Below the pieces are notes generated by a model, which did not search any database, was not told where the DNA came from, and saw only the letters and a list, made by a program, of their open reading frames with translations. Positions 8,001 through 15,981 of a DNA stretch of 64,000 bases are shown here, piece after piece. The translations under genes were made by a program, and so were the position numbers. Origin of the DNA: Pseudomonas vanderleydeniana (lineage in GTDB: Bacteria; Pseudomonadota; Gammaproteobacteria; Pseudomonadales; Pseudomonadaceae); the NCBI RefSeq assembly GCF_014268755.2, contig NZ_CP077093.1, positions 4,452,001-4,516,000 on the forward strand. Reading direction: 5' to 3'. Every line of letters starts with the position of its first letter. Within the stretch, counting starts at the first letter, position 1.

Positions 8001-10207
8001 CCGCCAGTGCTGTTGTCGACTTTACCGCTGGCCGTGACCAGCAAGGTATCGCTAGCCCCGATGGTGCCATTCTGGCTGTTGTCCAGGCTGCCGGTGAGCA
8101 GAGTCAGCAGGTCCTGACTGTTGATCCCGCCGTTCTGGTTGTTGATCTGCGTGCTGCGCTGGAGCAGCAGCGGGCCTGCGCTGGACAGCTTGCCGTAGTT
8201 ATTGGTCAGGGTCCCGAGCAGGTCGAGGGTGACCCCGGCATTGCCGGTGAAGGTGCCGTGACTGTTGTCCAGGTCGGTACCGGTGAAGCTCAGCGCGTCA
8301 TCGGCGCTGAGGGTGCCGGCGTTGTTCAGGGCCATCGCCTGCAGGGTCAGGGTGGCCGAGCTGGTGATGGAGCCGCCCAGGGTGTTGTCGAGCAGGCCGG
8401 TGACAGTCAGCTTCTGGGCAGCGCCGCTGGAAAGGACGCCCTGGTCACTGTTGTCCAGGCTGTCGGCGGTGACGGTCAGGGCCTTCTGGCTGACCACCGC
8501 GCCGGCGTGGCTGTTGAGCAGCGCACCACTGAGGGTGACGGCGACATCACCGCTGCGACTGGAGACGGTGCCGCTGTTGCGGTTGTCCAGACTGCTGCCG
8601 GTGACGGTCAGGCCCTGCCAACCGGAGATCACCCCGTTCTGGTTGTTGATCGCGCCGGCGGCGGTGAGGCCCAGGGTGTTATCGGCCATCACCAGGCCGG
8701 TGAGGTTGTCCATCGTGCCAAGGATCAGCGTGCTGCTGGCCTTGGTGGAAACTTCGCCTGCATTGTTGTTCAAGTGACCGAGGGTGGCAGTCAATTGACC
8801 GACGCTGTTGATCAGGCCGCCCTGCCCGTTCAGTACGGTATCGGCGGTCAGGTTCAAGCTGTCGGCGCTGAGGACTCGGCCCTGGTTCTGGTTGTCGAGG
8901 GTGCCGGCGGTGACGGTGGTCTGGCGCTTGCCGCTCAGGGTGCCGCCCTGGTTGGTCAGGGTCTGGGCGGTGGTGACGGTCAGGTCGCGGCTGGCGATAA
9001 CGCTCTTGCCGGTGTTGCTAAAACTTTGTGCGGTGACGCTGACATCGCCTGCGGTGTTGCGGCTGTTATCAGCATTGACTCCGGCTTCGATGATGCCGTT
9101 GTTGGTCAGTTGGCCGCCGCTGTTGAGGGTGATGCGGTCCTTGGCGACGAGGTTGTTCTGGCTGGTCAGGTCGCCCTGGGTGTTCACGTCCAGGGTGGTG
9201 CCAGCATAAACCGGGCCCTTGGCTTCCAGGCTCTGGGCCTTGACGTTGACCGCACCGGTCGCCGCCGTATCGACCATGCTCAGATGGCCGTTGGCATCAA
9301 GCTGGATATCGCCACCGCTGGCAACCATCTTGCCGTCGAGTTTAACCCCGACACCGGCCTCGGTACCCACCAGCTTGATCGCACCGGCGTACATGCCGCC
9401 CAGCGCCGAGGAGTCGATGGCCAACTGTGGAGCATTGTTCGGATTGGCAGTACGAGGTGTGGCTTGCAACGTCTTGGCATCGACGTCGTTGGCGCCCGTA
9501 ATGATCGCCAGCTTGTTCGCGTTGATCTGCGCGTTGAGGATCGCGGCGCGGGTGATGATTTCAAACTGGTCGATGTTGTTGGCGTTCAGACCCGCGCCGT
9601 CAATGGATACGCTGCCTTGGTCAACCTGGTAACCCGAGACCTGTCCATTGGTAATCACCGGTTTGCCGGTGGTCAGCGTCGCCTGCGGGGTGTTGATGAA
9701 GCCGCAGCCGTTACAGGTGATACCGTAAGGGTTGGCAACAATGACATGGGCCGACTGCCCCGCCACCTCGGTGTAGCCACGCAACTGGCTGGGGCTGCCG
9801 CCGTTGACCTCGTTGAGGATGGTGGACGCAGCACGGCCGTTGAGGTTGCTGTTGCCAAGAATGATCCCGCCCAATTGCGTCGACTGGGTACGGTCGGTGG
9901 CGTTGTTGAGGATCAGCCCGTTGCTGCCAACGTTGTAGTCTTGGAACTGGTTGTGCGACAGGCCGCTGGCATTGGGGGCGGCAATGTTGACGATGGGTAC
10001 GCCGTTGCCCGCCTGGCCGAGCGTCGTCCCCGGTGCGCTGACCACGATGCCATCCGCCTGCGCCCATAGCGGCTGCCAGAACATGACGTTCGCCAGCAGG
10101 AAAGCGATCCCGCGTTTGGGCAACCCGAGGAAATGGTCACGGTTTTTCAGGGCTGCAGAAGGCTGGCGCACGAGGAAGGCGAACTGGCGAACGTCCATGT
10201 CAGGCAT
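2003..10207 (-). CDS. cdiA: CdiA-type filamentous haemagglutinin with C-terminal deaminase-like toxin
   Basis: Giant exoprotein of 2734 residues, the TpsA partner of a two-partner secretion system. The first ~50 residues form an extended signal region ending in a hydrophobic stretch before AQADG. Residues ~50-300 are the TPS haemagglutination domain, with NPYGITCNGCGF in place of the usual NPNGI motif. Residues ~300-1250 are FHA repeats of about 20-25 residues with recurring LDNxxG/LNNxxG. Residues ~1650-2150 hold a second FHA repeat block. Residues ~2200-2500 resemble the DUF637 pretoxin region. The last ~170 residues look like a zinc deaminase: DAE near 2669-2671, then CASC near 2701-2704. 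The AT-rich tip differs from the body, as expected for exchangeable CDI toxins. Confidence 0.88.
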   Translation of the reverse strand: MPDMDVRQFAFLVRQPSAALKNRDHFLGLPKRGIAFLLANVMFWQPLWAQADGIVVSAPGTTLGQAGNGVPIVNIAAPNASGLSHNQFQDYNVGSNGLILNNATDRTQSTQLGGIILGNSNLNGRAASTILNEVNGGSPSQLRGYTEVAGQSAHVIVANPYGITCNGCGFINTPQATLTTGKPVITNGQVSGYQVDQGSVSIDGAGLNANNIDQFEIITRAAILNAQINANKLAIITGANDVDAKTLQATPRTANPNNAPQLAIDSSALGGMYAGAIKLVGTEAGVGVKLDGKMVASGGDIQLDANGHLSMVDTAATGAVNVKAQSLEAKGPVYAGTTLDVNTQGDLTSQNNLVAKDRITLNSGGQLTNNGIIEAGVNADNSRNTAGDVSVTAQSFSNTGKSVIASRDLTVTTAQTLTNQGGTLSGKRQTTVTAGTLDNQNQGRVLSADSLNLTADTVLNGQGGLINSVGQLTATLGHLNNNAGEVSTKASSTLILGTMDNLTGLVMADNTLGLTAAGAINNQNGVISGWQGLTVTGSSLDNRNSGTVSSRSGDVAVTLSGALLNSHAGAVVSQKALTVTADSLDNSDQGVLSSGAAQKLTVTGLLDNTLGGSITSSATLTLQAMALNNAGTLSADDALSFTGTDLDNSHGTFTGNAGVTLDLLGTLTNNYGKLSSAGPLLLQRSTQINNQNGGINSQDLLTLLTGSLDNSQNGTIGASDTLLVTASGKVDNSTGGLIASRNADLQLNADSLGNSKGSLQGKGAVTLNVTGDIDNQSGKVIAQDGDLSVTAANLDSRGGLLSSVKGAFESHIVGVLKNGYDLSNNNQGGTIQAQRLSLNAFGGIDNNGGRIAAQSGDAVLDVRSGNIDNRNGGVYASNLVQVSGTDFDNSGSNDGQISGNQINLDLKGALNNTGGIVESQSTLTINAASLNNQNGQLRALGKSSKTVFNIGGLLDNSNGRLETANTDLGLDAGSFQNQGGSLLHAGTGLFAISMANLSNVGGQLVTYGDLTLTADSWTNSTSIQADHLTVNVNHLSQTAGGQLLASSSLTGSGAAWTNDGLIGSDGTASVVLSGGYAGKGRLSSLGILGLHAAQLDLDSAASVAGGGNTTINIDGILNNSGRLTSAADMTVTAASLNNYGTLGSAQKLTATTGALLNDHGLIFSGSDMWLRVDSLTNSYASVYSLGNLTVDRDGQGAVASSILNSSGSLQSDGTMSLAASTIRNVRAVLNTSDQGIYTASISEVQCIEGYNAGDCSGKQNHVWQIVQRDRFEVTEASAASSITSGGNLTLLGGDLLNQSSTIAAGGALTATLTNLTNSGLETGETETSRTFLSERTNDAGMWYDSAASFNDHYSLGAADYNPNNLGGLQAAMSAFISITESELGQFRSTRKIDAGDQSYAAVIQAGGAVNVTAQGNIDSSVVRPGYTYVGSGPRTDTQAASSKFSTFVTVNQQLPPDLAQQQVNPVSLPGFSLPTGSNGLFRLSGQADNSAPAASLAHVAGLPDTSARSNPQKYLIETNPVLTDLKQFMSSDYLLSNLGYDPDTSAKRLGDGLYEEKLIDQAVVARTGQRFIDGQTSDDGMFKYLMNNALESKQALNLQLGVSLTSEQVAALTHDIVWMENETVNGEQVLVPVLYLANANNRLAANGALVQGSDVNLIAGKDLSNAGTLRASSNLTAAAGNDLVNSGLLEAGNRLDALAGNDLTNKAGGIIAGRDVGVTAVQGDVINERTLTIHQSGTDAKTEQRTFADNAAAIEATQSLTVTAGRDIDNVGSTLKSGTDTTLKAGRDVNITSAEEINSNTRGDRNRDQSITQDRSSISSGGNLTVSAGRDLTAVASQIDAKGDLSMAAAGDLILASVANEEHDYSKTKKVTSQHDHVSQVATSVSAGGDVRLSSGTDMTLVSSRVDAGHEAYLVSGSKLDLLAAQDSDYSLYDMKKRGAWGSKKTQRDEVTQVTNVGSQIKAGGDIGLISTGDQRYQAAKLDSGNDLTLQSGGAITFEGVKDLHKEDHAKSSTNLAWNTMKGKGSTDETLKQTEMAAKGQVVIKAVEGLHIDVKQVNEQTVSQAIDAMVQADPQLAWLKDAEKRGDVDWRQIKELHESYKYSNSSLGAGAMLAIIIIVTVLTAGTASTLVASAGESLGMGSTMAAATTATATTAATSAGLGNIIGTAVLTSMAGTGAVSVINNKGNLGAALGDTFSADSLKNAAISGLTAGAISYADSTWFKPAEGAPNGGSQVITAGPVQNPGYSSGMLTWGNATETLVRSGAHAVISSGISTAINGGSFSSNLGSALINEGLDLAAAAGNKGVGDLAEALHVEPGTATTMLLHATLGGLLSVAKGQDFTSGAIAGGVADGLTPIANGLLAQYASDQFSASDLSQEGSQKKIATAQIIGLLAASLAGGDPSTGSMIGGAAEKYNDESHLEKKIRSVLALLSGSQTNAGFENQVAAQDPVAEFDSMGFPVDRSSTKTPANQILLMSALLMAGFAPELIPELLGGSTEGAVASLPRAGGLFSEVGEGTSVDAGTGAGNTAATSEGGVDTAASARGEVSGRINGGRPDIEGDPYNPETVDQRSQINKDLYGSENLGPSDPRWLEIKQGQVAELRSTLTGKLRTEGNVAVADVHIEGLPGSMAAHSGIDEVTGDFIGEASRSFDSQILNNAKGAPIDRATDAEYKILDNISDMLAGNKGASGTVDIFSELKVCASCSEAIAQFKARFPNIDVNVVANPNGLRVPVK

Positions 10208-10230
10208 CTCGGATCAGTTGAAGCGAAAAA

Positions 10231-11943
10231 TTAGAGAAAGAAATCCAGGCGGAAATAGACCGGCGCTTCACGCTCGGTAATGGGCGTCGGCCGTTCCAGG
10301 GAATGAGCGAAGGTCACCGTCGCCGCCACATGCTGGCCGCGGGCGAACACTTCCAGCGAGTCGCTGGTCATGCGTCCATGCTGCTCGGCGCTGTAGCGGT
10401 CGTGACGGATCACGCCCTGGTCATAACCGACACTGGTGCCGTACTCCGAGAGCAATGGTTTAAGCCAATCCAGGGTGACCGGACGGCTCCAACGCAGATC
10501 GTTACGCCAGTAACCACCGCTGTCACCGGACAGGGTCTGGTCCTGATAACCACGAATCGACGACTGCCCACCCAGGCTCATGCGCTGCGGGCTGAACAGC
10601 ACGTCCTCGCTGCGCTGGCCGGTCATCAGGCTGCTGAAGCTCAAAGACTCGCCCCACAGCTTGAACGGCTGCAGGTAACTGACGGTGGCGGTGTACTTGC
10701 GATAGCGGGCATCGGCCTGACCCGGGCCCGGGTCATGATCACCCTGGGCGTCGAAGGCACCGATGCCATCCTGCAGGCCCAGGTCAACGTTGAGGAACGC
10801 CCCGCCGATTCGACGCCCGTGGTTGATACCAAAGCCGGACTCGCTGAGGCGACTGCTGCTGACCGCCAGCTTGCTGTCTTCGATGAAGTTGTTGGTACGC
10901 AGGTAGGTCAACGTGGTGTTGAGCGAGGTCTTGCTCACCGCGTCCCGGTAGACGACGCGTTCCAGTTTCAACTGGTGGTTCTGGCTATCGCCACTCTGCC
11001 TGAAGGCAAAGCCGCTGGCCTGGGCCTGTGAACGGTATTCGCTTTCGCTGTAGGTGTAGCTCAGGTTCCACCAGCCGAATGGCAGGTTGTAATAGAGCAT
11101 TGCGTTGCGCGAGTTTTTCCTCGTATCGCCGACCACGTCATGACCGGCCCTCAGTGAAAACTGGTCGGCCAACCCCAGCGCGTTGTCCCAATCGAAGTTC
11201 GTACCCGCCTGCTGCAGACCAGTACTGCGCTGGCCCTCGTTGCTGTACGACAGGCCAGCCCGCCAGGGTTTTTGCGGATTGTTCTTGACCAGTACTTCGC
11301 TGCCGCCCACTTCCTTGCCCGGTGCCAGCTCCATCTGGGCCTGGTTCGACGGCAGGCGATTGAGCTGGTCGACCATCTGCTCGATTTCCCGCAGATTGAG
11401 CAGGTCGCCCGGATTGCCGGGGAAGCTCATTTTCAGCTCACGATCGGAAATGCTGCTCTCCTCGGCGCCCTTCAGGCCTTCGAGCTTGCCTTCGACCACC
11501 AGCACTTTGAGGTTGCCGCTGGACAGGTCCTGCTGCGGCAGGTAGGCGCGGCTGGTGACCAAGCCCTTCTCTATGTAGGCATCAGTGATGACCTTGAGCA
11601 GCTCGTTGAGCTGCGGCACGCCCAGGCACTGGCCGACGTAGGGCTTGAGCAGGCGCTCGCGCTCGCCGGTCGAGAGCGAGTTCGCACCCTGCAGGTCAAT
11701 GGTCTTGATCGGGAAGCAGCGGGTGTCGACCGGTGCCTGCGGCGCCACTGGCGTTACGGCCTTGCCGGGCAGATCCTTGAGGTCTTCGAGACGGCGGCGC
11801 TGTTCTTCGAGGAGGCGATCCTGGCGATCACGGATCAGGTCTGTATCGCCAGGGGTCGGAGCCGCATGAGTGCTGAACGAGTAACTGCTAATGATGACGG
11901 TCAGCGCAGCAACGATGCTCGTCCTGAGAAATGAGGTGTCCAT
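10231..11943 (-). CDS. cdiB: CdiB/ShlB-FhaC-family two-partner secretion transporter
   Basis: Outer-membrane protein of 570 residues that exports the downstream CdiA. A signal peptide covers the first ~28 residues. It is followed by a Q/R-rich linker (RDRQDRLLEEQRRRLEDL) typical of TpsB proteins, a POTRA region (~75-220, containing CFPIKTIDLQGANSLS), and a C-terminal 16-stranded barrel ending in an aromatic residue pattern, YFRLDFFL. The conserved loop-6 motif is present as SIRGYQDQTLSGDSGGYW. Length matches the family. Only 23 bases separate its stop from the cdiA start, giving the B-A-I order. A good sigma-70-like promoter lies upstream. Confidence 0.9.
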   Translation of the reverse strand: MDTSFLRTSIVAALTVIISSYSFSTHAAPTPGDTDLIRDRQDRLLEEQRRRLEDLKDLPGKAVTPVAPQAPVDTRCFPIKTIDLQGANSLSTGERERLLKPYVGQCLGVPQLNELLKVITDAYIEKGLVTSRAYLPQQDLSSGNLKVLVVEGKLEGLKGAEESSISDRELKMSFPGNPGDLLNLREIEQMVDQLNRLPSNQAQMELAPGKEVGGSEVLVKNNPQKPWRAGLSYSNEGQRSTGLQQAGTNFDWDNALGLADQFSLRAGHDVVGDTRKNSRNAMLYYNLPFGWWNLSYTYSESEYRSQAQASGFAFRQSGDSQNHQLKLERVVYRDAVSKTSLNTTLTYLRTNNFIEDSKLAVSSSRLSESGFGINHGRRIGGAFLNVDLGLQDGIGAFDAQGDHDPGPGQADARYRKYTATVSYLQPFKLWGESLSFSSLMTGQRSEDVLFSPQRMSLGGQSSIRGYQDQTLSGDSGGYWRNDLRWSRPVTLDWLKPLLSEYGTSVGYDQGVIRHDRYSAEQHGRMTSDSLEVFARGQHVAATVTFAHSLERPTPITEREAPVYFRLDFFL

Positions 11944-11985
11944 ACGCGCCCTATAGAGATGGCTCTATGCCATCAATCGGCGGCG

Positions 11986-12014
11986 ATACTATGGCGACGC
12001 TTCTATGGCGTCAA
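11986..12014 (-). promoter_or_regulatory. Putative sigma-70 promoter of cdiBA
   Basis: On the minus strand TTGACG (12009-12014) is followed after exactly 17 bases by TAGTAT (11986-11991), 43 bases before the cdiB start. A second TTGACA lies just upstream. The assignment rests on sequence match and spacing only. The 220 bases beyond it, up to about 12230, hold no gene that I can see. Confidence 0.45.
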
Positions 12015-12330
12015 TTTGTCAAAGATGAAATTTTTTCTAAATGTTTCACGTGACATTAGTGCCCACTCATGAGCCTGAAAATCGATAACTCCCCTTCATT
12101 TCTAAACTCATCACGGACCTCGTATGTCGTCATCCATAAGGGCTGGAAAGGCTTAAGGGTGGCTGACGTCGTAAAGAGACATTTCCGCCTGCATCAAAGC
12201 TGCGTCTGATGGAGCCTGCCCCCGCTTCACCTGGATCATGGGCCTCACGAATCAATCCGAGTCCTGTTTACCCACCAGAGGGGCCCCTGATGTCCTTTCT
12301 CCGAGGAAAAGACGCACGGTCATTGCAGAG

Positions 12331-12349
12331 TGTGATGTATCACATCACA
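12331..12349. promoter_or_regulatory. Inverted repeat, probable HigA operator
   Basis: TGTGATG (12331-12337) and CATCACA (12343-12349) form perfect 7-bp arms around TATCA, ending 8 bases before the higB GTG. Toxin-antitoxin operons are autorepressed by the antitoxin at such palindromes. A weak -10-like CACAAT overlaps the right arm, so binding here would block transcription. Operator function is inference. Confidence 0.55.
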
Positions 12350-12357
12350 ATCAAACC

Positions 12358-12636
12358 GTGATCGTCAGTTGGAGGCATAAAGGCCTTCGTGCTTTTTTTG
12401 AAAGCGGATCAACCAGCGGAATCAGAGCAGACCAGGCAAAGCGGCTATCGGGTGTACTGCTCGCTTTGAACCGGGCCAGAACACCAGAGGATGTAAACCT
12501 CCCTGGCTGGAGGTTGCATGCACTCAAAGGCGAACTATCAGGATTCTGGGCGATCACCGTGACCGCCAACTGGCGCGTGACTTTCCGTTTCATAGGAACG
12601 GATGTCGAACTGGTCAATGACTTGGACTACCACTGA
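12358..12636 (+). CDS. higB: HigB-type mRNA interferase toxin (RelE/ParE superfamily)
   Basis: Toxin of 92 residues in the HigB branch of RelE-like ribosome-dependent RNases. Family marks are VSWRHKGLRAFFESG at the N-terminus, PGWRLHALKG in the middle, ANWRVTFRF, and the terminal DLDYH. The frame is open upstream to an ATG at 12238, but the family length and N-terminus fit the GTG at 12358, which sits directly after the palindrome. The stop lies 14 bases before the antitoxin start, giving the toxin-first order typical of higBA. The upstream in-frame region has no homology that I recognise. Confidence 0.88.
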   Translation: MIVSWRHKGLRAFFESGSTSGIRADQAKRLSGVLLALNRARTPEDVNLPGWRLHALKGELSGFWAITVTANWRVTFRFIGTDVELVNDLDYH

Positions 12637-12649
12637 ACGGAGGTCCCTC

Positions 12650-12937
12650 ATGGGCATGTTCAACCCACCTCATCCTGGCGGGATTCTTCTTGACGATGTG
12701 ATACCGGGCCTCGGAACCACCATTACCGAGTTTGCTCGCCGGCTGGGCTTTGCTCGGGAAACGCTTTCGAGGATTCTGCATGGCCACGCCCCCATCAGCC
12801 CCGACCTAGCGGTGAGGCTGGAACGGGCCGGAATCAGCACGGCCCGCCTCTGGCTGAGTATCCAGGCAGACTACGATCTGTGGCAGGCAGAACACCGAGA
12901 GCAACCGCCAATTGAGCGCTATGCCCAGGTAAACTGA
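12650..12937 (+). CDS. higA: HigA-type antitoxin (XRE helix-turn-helix)
   Basis: Antitoxin of 95 residues. It opens with the HigA signature MGMFNPPHPGGILLDDVIP, then a helix-turn-helix (ITEFARRLGFARETLSRILH, ~25-45) and an acidic, tryptophan-containing tail. It neutralises HigB and represses the operon. The start is fixed by GGAGG at 12640-12644, although the frame is open upstream to 12602. The gene follows higB on the same strand with a 13-base gap. Confidence 0.9.
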   Translation: MGMFNPPHPGGILLDDVIPGLGTTITEFARRLGFARETLSRILHGHAPISPDLAVRLERAGISTARLWLSIQADYDLWQAEHREQPPIERYAQVN

Positions 12938-12988
12938 GCAGCCAAACCCTCAGTTGCTCACGCCTGGCCTCGGAATGATGAGTGCCCT

Positions 12989-14230
12989 TTAACGCCGCCA
13001 GACCTGCCCTTCTCCACTGACGACCCAGGGTTTCTGGCCAGCCACGATGCGCACCCCACCCACCCAACGCTCCGCAGGCGACTGGTCGAGCCAATGTGCC
13101 TGCCCTGCCAGAATCCGTTCACCCAGTGCCGTCAGCCGTAATGACCGCCGTGCCCAGCTATCACCCTGGCCTTCGTGCATCAGCGGATTCGCGGCATGGA
13201 TCAGCGGTTGCAGTAATGCATGAAACATCAGGTCACCCAGATATGGCAGCGGTTCTTCACGCTGCATCAGCTCGGCGAACACTCGACCGGCCGGGAGCTC
13301 GCCCTTTGTCGCCAGGACTTTCAGGGTCAGCCGCTCGGTGAGGCTCAAGCCGTCCTCGGCCCCCGGAAGTTCCTGCAGCTGTCGCGCCAGTGCTGCGCCC
13401 AACAGCGCAAGTGGCTGGTGTTGCCGAGTGGCCAAATCCGCCCAGGCACGTGGATCCGGCGCGGTATAGGCGGCCCACGCCTGACGGGCCAACAGCAGAG
13501 CCTCTTCACCCAAGCCACGGCGTTGCGGCCAGAGCCAGGCGAGCACGTCCGGAGCGAGCTGGCCGATGCCAATGAAGCGCTCGACGCCGGGTACCTGGTC
13601 GATCTCGATCAGTTCCAGCCGCCGCGGCAGGCTGGGCAGACAGGCGAGCAGGCGAATCAGGAACAGTTGGTCATAGGCATCCGCTTCGCACCAGAGCACC
13701 AGCTCACTGTCGGCGTTCAACTGGGCCAGTGCCGAACGCTGTAACACCTGGCGTTGCTCGATATCACGAGGCGCCAAACCAAAGGCCTGTTGCACATAGG
13801 CGGCGCGAACCCGCCAATAATCATCTTCAGGCAGCGCCGGTACCGGCCCCATGACCATGGGGTCGTCAAACATCTGGAATACGCCACGAAAACCCGCCGT
13901 ACGCAGGCTGTGCTCGATGTCGTTGCCGCAGCGCCAGTGTTGAACCGCCGCTTCGCCATCGGCGATGAATTCCGGGTGGCGGGCGGAGAATGCGATCGCA
14001 TCGGCATGGGCCTTGAGCTTGGGCCAACTGGCGAAACCGGCCTCACGCGCCACCAGCCATTGGGCGTCGGCAAGGCGGTAGTCGGGGCCTGACAGGCCGA
14101 GGGTACGCAGTTGCGCACGCGATTCGTCGGCCTCGTCGTGCTTTAGCGCCGTGAGCAGGCGCTTGGCGCGTTTACGCAAGGCGGGAAGATCGAGCAGGCC
14201 GTGATGGCGGGAAGCATTGATGGCGGACAT
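12989..14230 (-). CDS. DUF1835 domain-containing protein
   Basis: Cytoplasmic protein of 413 residues. After a short N-terminal helical region, the DUF1835 signature DDPMVMGPVPALPEDDYW is visible at ~120-140, and the rest is leucine-rich and helical. DUF1835/DUF3658 proteins are widespread and functionally uncharacterised. The frame is open upstream to 14521, but AAAGGAG seven bases before the ATG at 14230 and the family N-terminus support this start. It is convergent with higA (51-base gap) and divergent from the LprI-domain gene. No operon partner. Confidence 0.8.
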   Translation of the reverse strand: MSAINASRHHGLLDLPALRKRAKRLLTALKHDEADESRAQLRTLGLSGPDYRLADAQWLVAREAGFASWPKLKAHADAIAFSARHPEFIADGEAAVQHWRCGNDIEHSLRTAGFRGVFQMFDDPMVMGPVPALPEDDYWRVRAAYVQQAFGLAPRDIEQRQVLQRSALAQLNADSELVLWCEADAYDQLFLIRLLACLPSLPRRLELIEIDQVPGVERFIGIGQLAPDVLAWLWPQRRGLGEEALLLARQAWAAYTAPDPRAWADLATRQHQPLALLGAALARQLQELPGAEDGLSLTERLTLKVLATKGELPAGRVFAELMQREEPLPYLGDLMFHALLQPLIHAANPLMHEGQGDSWARRSLRLTALGERILAGQAHWLDQSPAERWVGGVRIVAGQKPWVVSGEGQVWRR

Positions 14231-14439
14231 GCCAACTCCTTTGGGGGCTCGGTCCGCCGACAAGCCGGGAGCTGGTATGAAAAATAGGATGCAATGCCTG
14301 GGCAACCCCTTTGCGCGGACCGCTGGCGTGGCAAACGCCTGGAAGGTGACTTTAGCGGCAGGGGCCAGTGGATGCAATGCTGGTATTCTCGGCACGCCAG
14401 GGCGATGCCCTTTTTCCAGAACACAAGGACAGTTGAGTG

Positions 14440-15402
14440 ATGATGCGTGCCCTGCTCTTTGCGTGCCTGCTGCCCACGGTTGCCTCAGCCGCAAGTTTCG
14501 ACTGTGACAAGGTTCGGTCACCTCTGGAAAAAGCCGTTTGCGCCGATCCAGAGCTATCAGCGCTGGATAGCAAAATCGCGAACACCTATAACGCGGCGAG
14601 ACAACGCCTGTCGCCGGAGGGAAATAAAATCCTGCGGGACGGCCAACGACAATGGTTGCACTTCGTAGGCGATCTCTGCTTCGCGCCCCGCAATGCCCAG
14701 GAGATCGGGATCTGTCTGAACTCGGAATATGCCGCTCGCCTCAAGCAGCTTTCCACCGCAGCCATTTCCATCGGCCCCTACCTGTTCAGTCGTAGCGACT
14801 CCTTTTCCGCGAAGACTCACGACGATGACGGTCAAGTGTACAAACTCAAGTCCAGCGCACCACGCATCGATGCACCGTTATCAGTAGCAGCCGTGGAGTG
14901 GAATTCGATGGTGGCAAAGCGAGTAACAAACGCGATGAAATCGGGCTGTGATGCTGGACACGGCGACGAGCAACTCGACGCTGAAGTAACCTACGCCACG
15001 GCAAACACCGTCAGCATCAAGACCACTTCCTGGGAAGACTGCCATGGCACAGCGCATGGCAATGGCAGCACGGTCAGCCTGACCTACATGCTCGCGCCGA
15101 AGCTCCACGCTCTTGAAGCGGCCGACCTGTTCGATATGGATACGAGCTGGAAAGACTTCCTGACCCAGCGTAGCTACGAGGCGCTCGAGAAAAAAGCTGG
15201 CGGAACCAGGATATTGCGCAGCAACGTCGAGCAGGCAGTCGTCAACGTCCTTGGCTGGACGCTCACGCAAGATGGCCTGCTGATCACGATCGATCCTTAC
15301 GCCGTACTCGCCTACGCATATGGTACGACCAAGGTCAGCATTGCGTGGAGCGATCTGAAACCGTTTCTGGCACACAACGCGCCAGTGCCCCCACAGACTT
15401 GA
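14440..15402 (+). CDS. Secreted protein with LprI (DUF1311) N-terminal domain
   Basis: Exported protein of 320 residues. A signal peptide (LLFACLLPTVASAA) leads into an LprI-type domain with four cysteines and the signature SFDCDKVRSPLEKAVCADPE, then a short R/Q-rich helix ending in CLNSEYAARLKQL. The remaining ~200 residues contain a second region (~120-310) of the kind found in DUF3298-like periplasmic proteins, an assignment I hold weakly. Some LprI-domain proteins inhibit lysozyme. AAGGAC ten bases upstream supports the ATG at 14440; a second ATG follows directly. Confidence 0.75.
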   Translation: MMRALLFACLLPTVASAASFDCDKVRSPLEKAVCADPELSALDSKIANTYNAARQRLSPEGNKILRDGQRQWLHFVGDLCFAPRNAQEIGICLNSEYAARLKQLSTAAISIGPYLFSRSDSFSAKTHDDDGQVYKLKSSAPRIDAPLSVAAVEWNSMVAKRVTNAMKSGCDAGHGDEQLDAEVTYATANTVSIKTTSWEDCHGTAHGNGSTVSLTYMLAPKLHALEAADLFDMDTSWKDFLTQRSYEALEKKAGGTRILRSNVEQAVVNVLGWTLTQDGLLITIDPYAVLAYAYGTTKVSIAWSDLKPFLAHNAPVPPQT

Positions 15403-15426
15403 TAGGGCTCTAGCCCAAGGGTAACG

Positions 15427-15705
15427 ATGAGTCGAAATCGTGATGAACACTGCCCGTGCTGCGCTCAAGCTCAATACGTCCGCCCAAAGGAAATGCTGGT
15501 CAGTGCTGCCAGCCCCAAAATGCGCTTCAAGGGAGAAGAAAGGACAGGCTATCAACGCATGGACCAACTGGCGGTGGATGAGTGCAAAGCTGAGCACCTG
15601 AAAGCTCCACCGTTACAGCAACTGGTGGAAGGTTTTTACTGTGATAAATGCGGTGTCGGATTTGTCAGCAACGACCTTCTTCAAGACGACTGCGGCTCAC
15701 CTTAA
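15427..15705 (+). CDS. Small hypothetical protein with paired CxxC motifs
   Basis: Protein of 92 residues, not recognised. CPCC near the N-terminus and CDKC near residue 73 could form one zinc site, giving a zinc-ribbon-like fold. There is no signal peptide. It starts 24 bases after the LprI-domain gene on the same strand and may be translated from the same mRNA. A possible gene fragment, since it lies next to an insertion-sequence-like repeat. Confidence 0.5.
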   Translation: MSRNRDEHCPCCAQAQYVRPKEMLVSAASPKMRFKGEERTGYQRMDQLAVDECKAEHLKAPPLQQLVEGFYCDKCGVGFVSNDLLQDDCGSP

Positions 15706-15750
15706 TCAAGGTTCAGTACCGACTCACCTCAGCCTCAACAGCTGAGAAAT

Positions 15751-15841
15751 TGCATTCCACTTGACCACCATTTTGCGTTGCCGCTGACCGAACATTTGCA
15801 TTCGATTTGACCAGCTGTTCGCATCGGATCTGACCAGTGCA
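15751..15841. repeat. Four degenerate 23-bp repeats, probable insertion-sequence end remnant
   Basis: TGACCA or TGACCG occurs at 15762, 15785, 15808 and 15831, exactly 23 bases apart. Each copy is preceded by a version of TGCATTCGATT. Multiple short terminal repeats of this kind are typical of IS21-family ends. No transposase gene is near, so this is probably a relic. The following 140 bases (15842-15981) hold no supported gene. Confidence 0.55.
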
Positions 15842-15981
15842 ATGGGAGCGCTTTGACTGATAGCTGGCGCCCCATAGCTGCCGGTGGCGACAGGCAGAAA
15901 TCGGCCATTGACGGACGCTCAACTACGTCCGCTCACGACTCAGAGTGTGTAAAAACACCAACTGTGCTATCGCTACCGAAT

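Noticed and set aside
7706..10069. Long plus-strand open frame (787 codons) opposite cdiA
   Set aside because: It is the antisense of the FHA repeat region. The low-complexity V/A/G/Q composition comes from the repeats, and cdiA has the clear domains.
15751..15841. Possible CRISPR array from the 23-base periodicity
   Set aside because: Repeat and spacer lengths are far too short, the copies are degenerate, and no cas genes are near.
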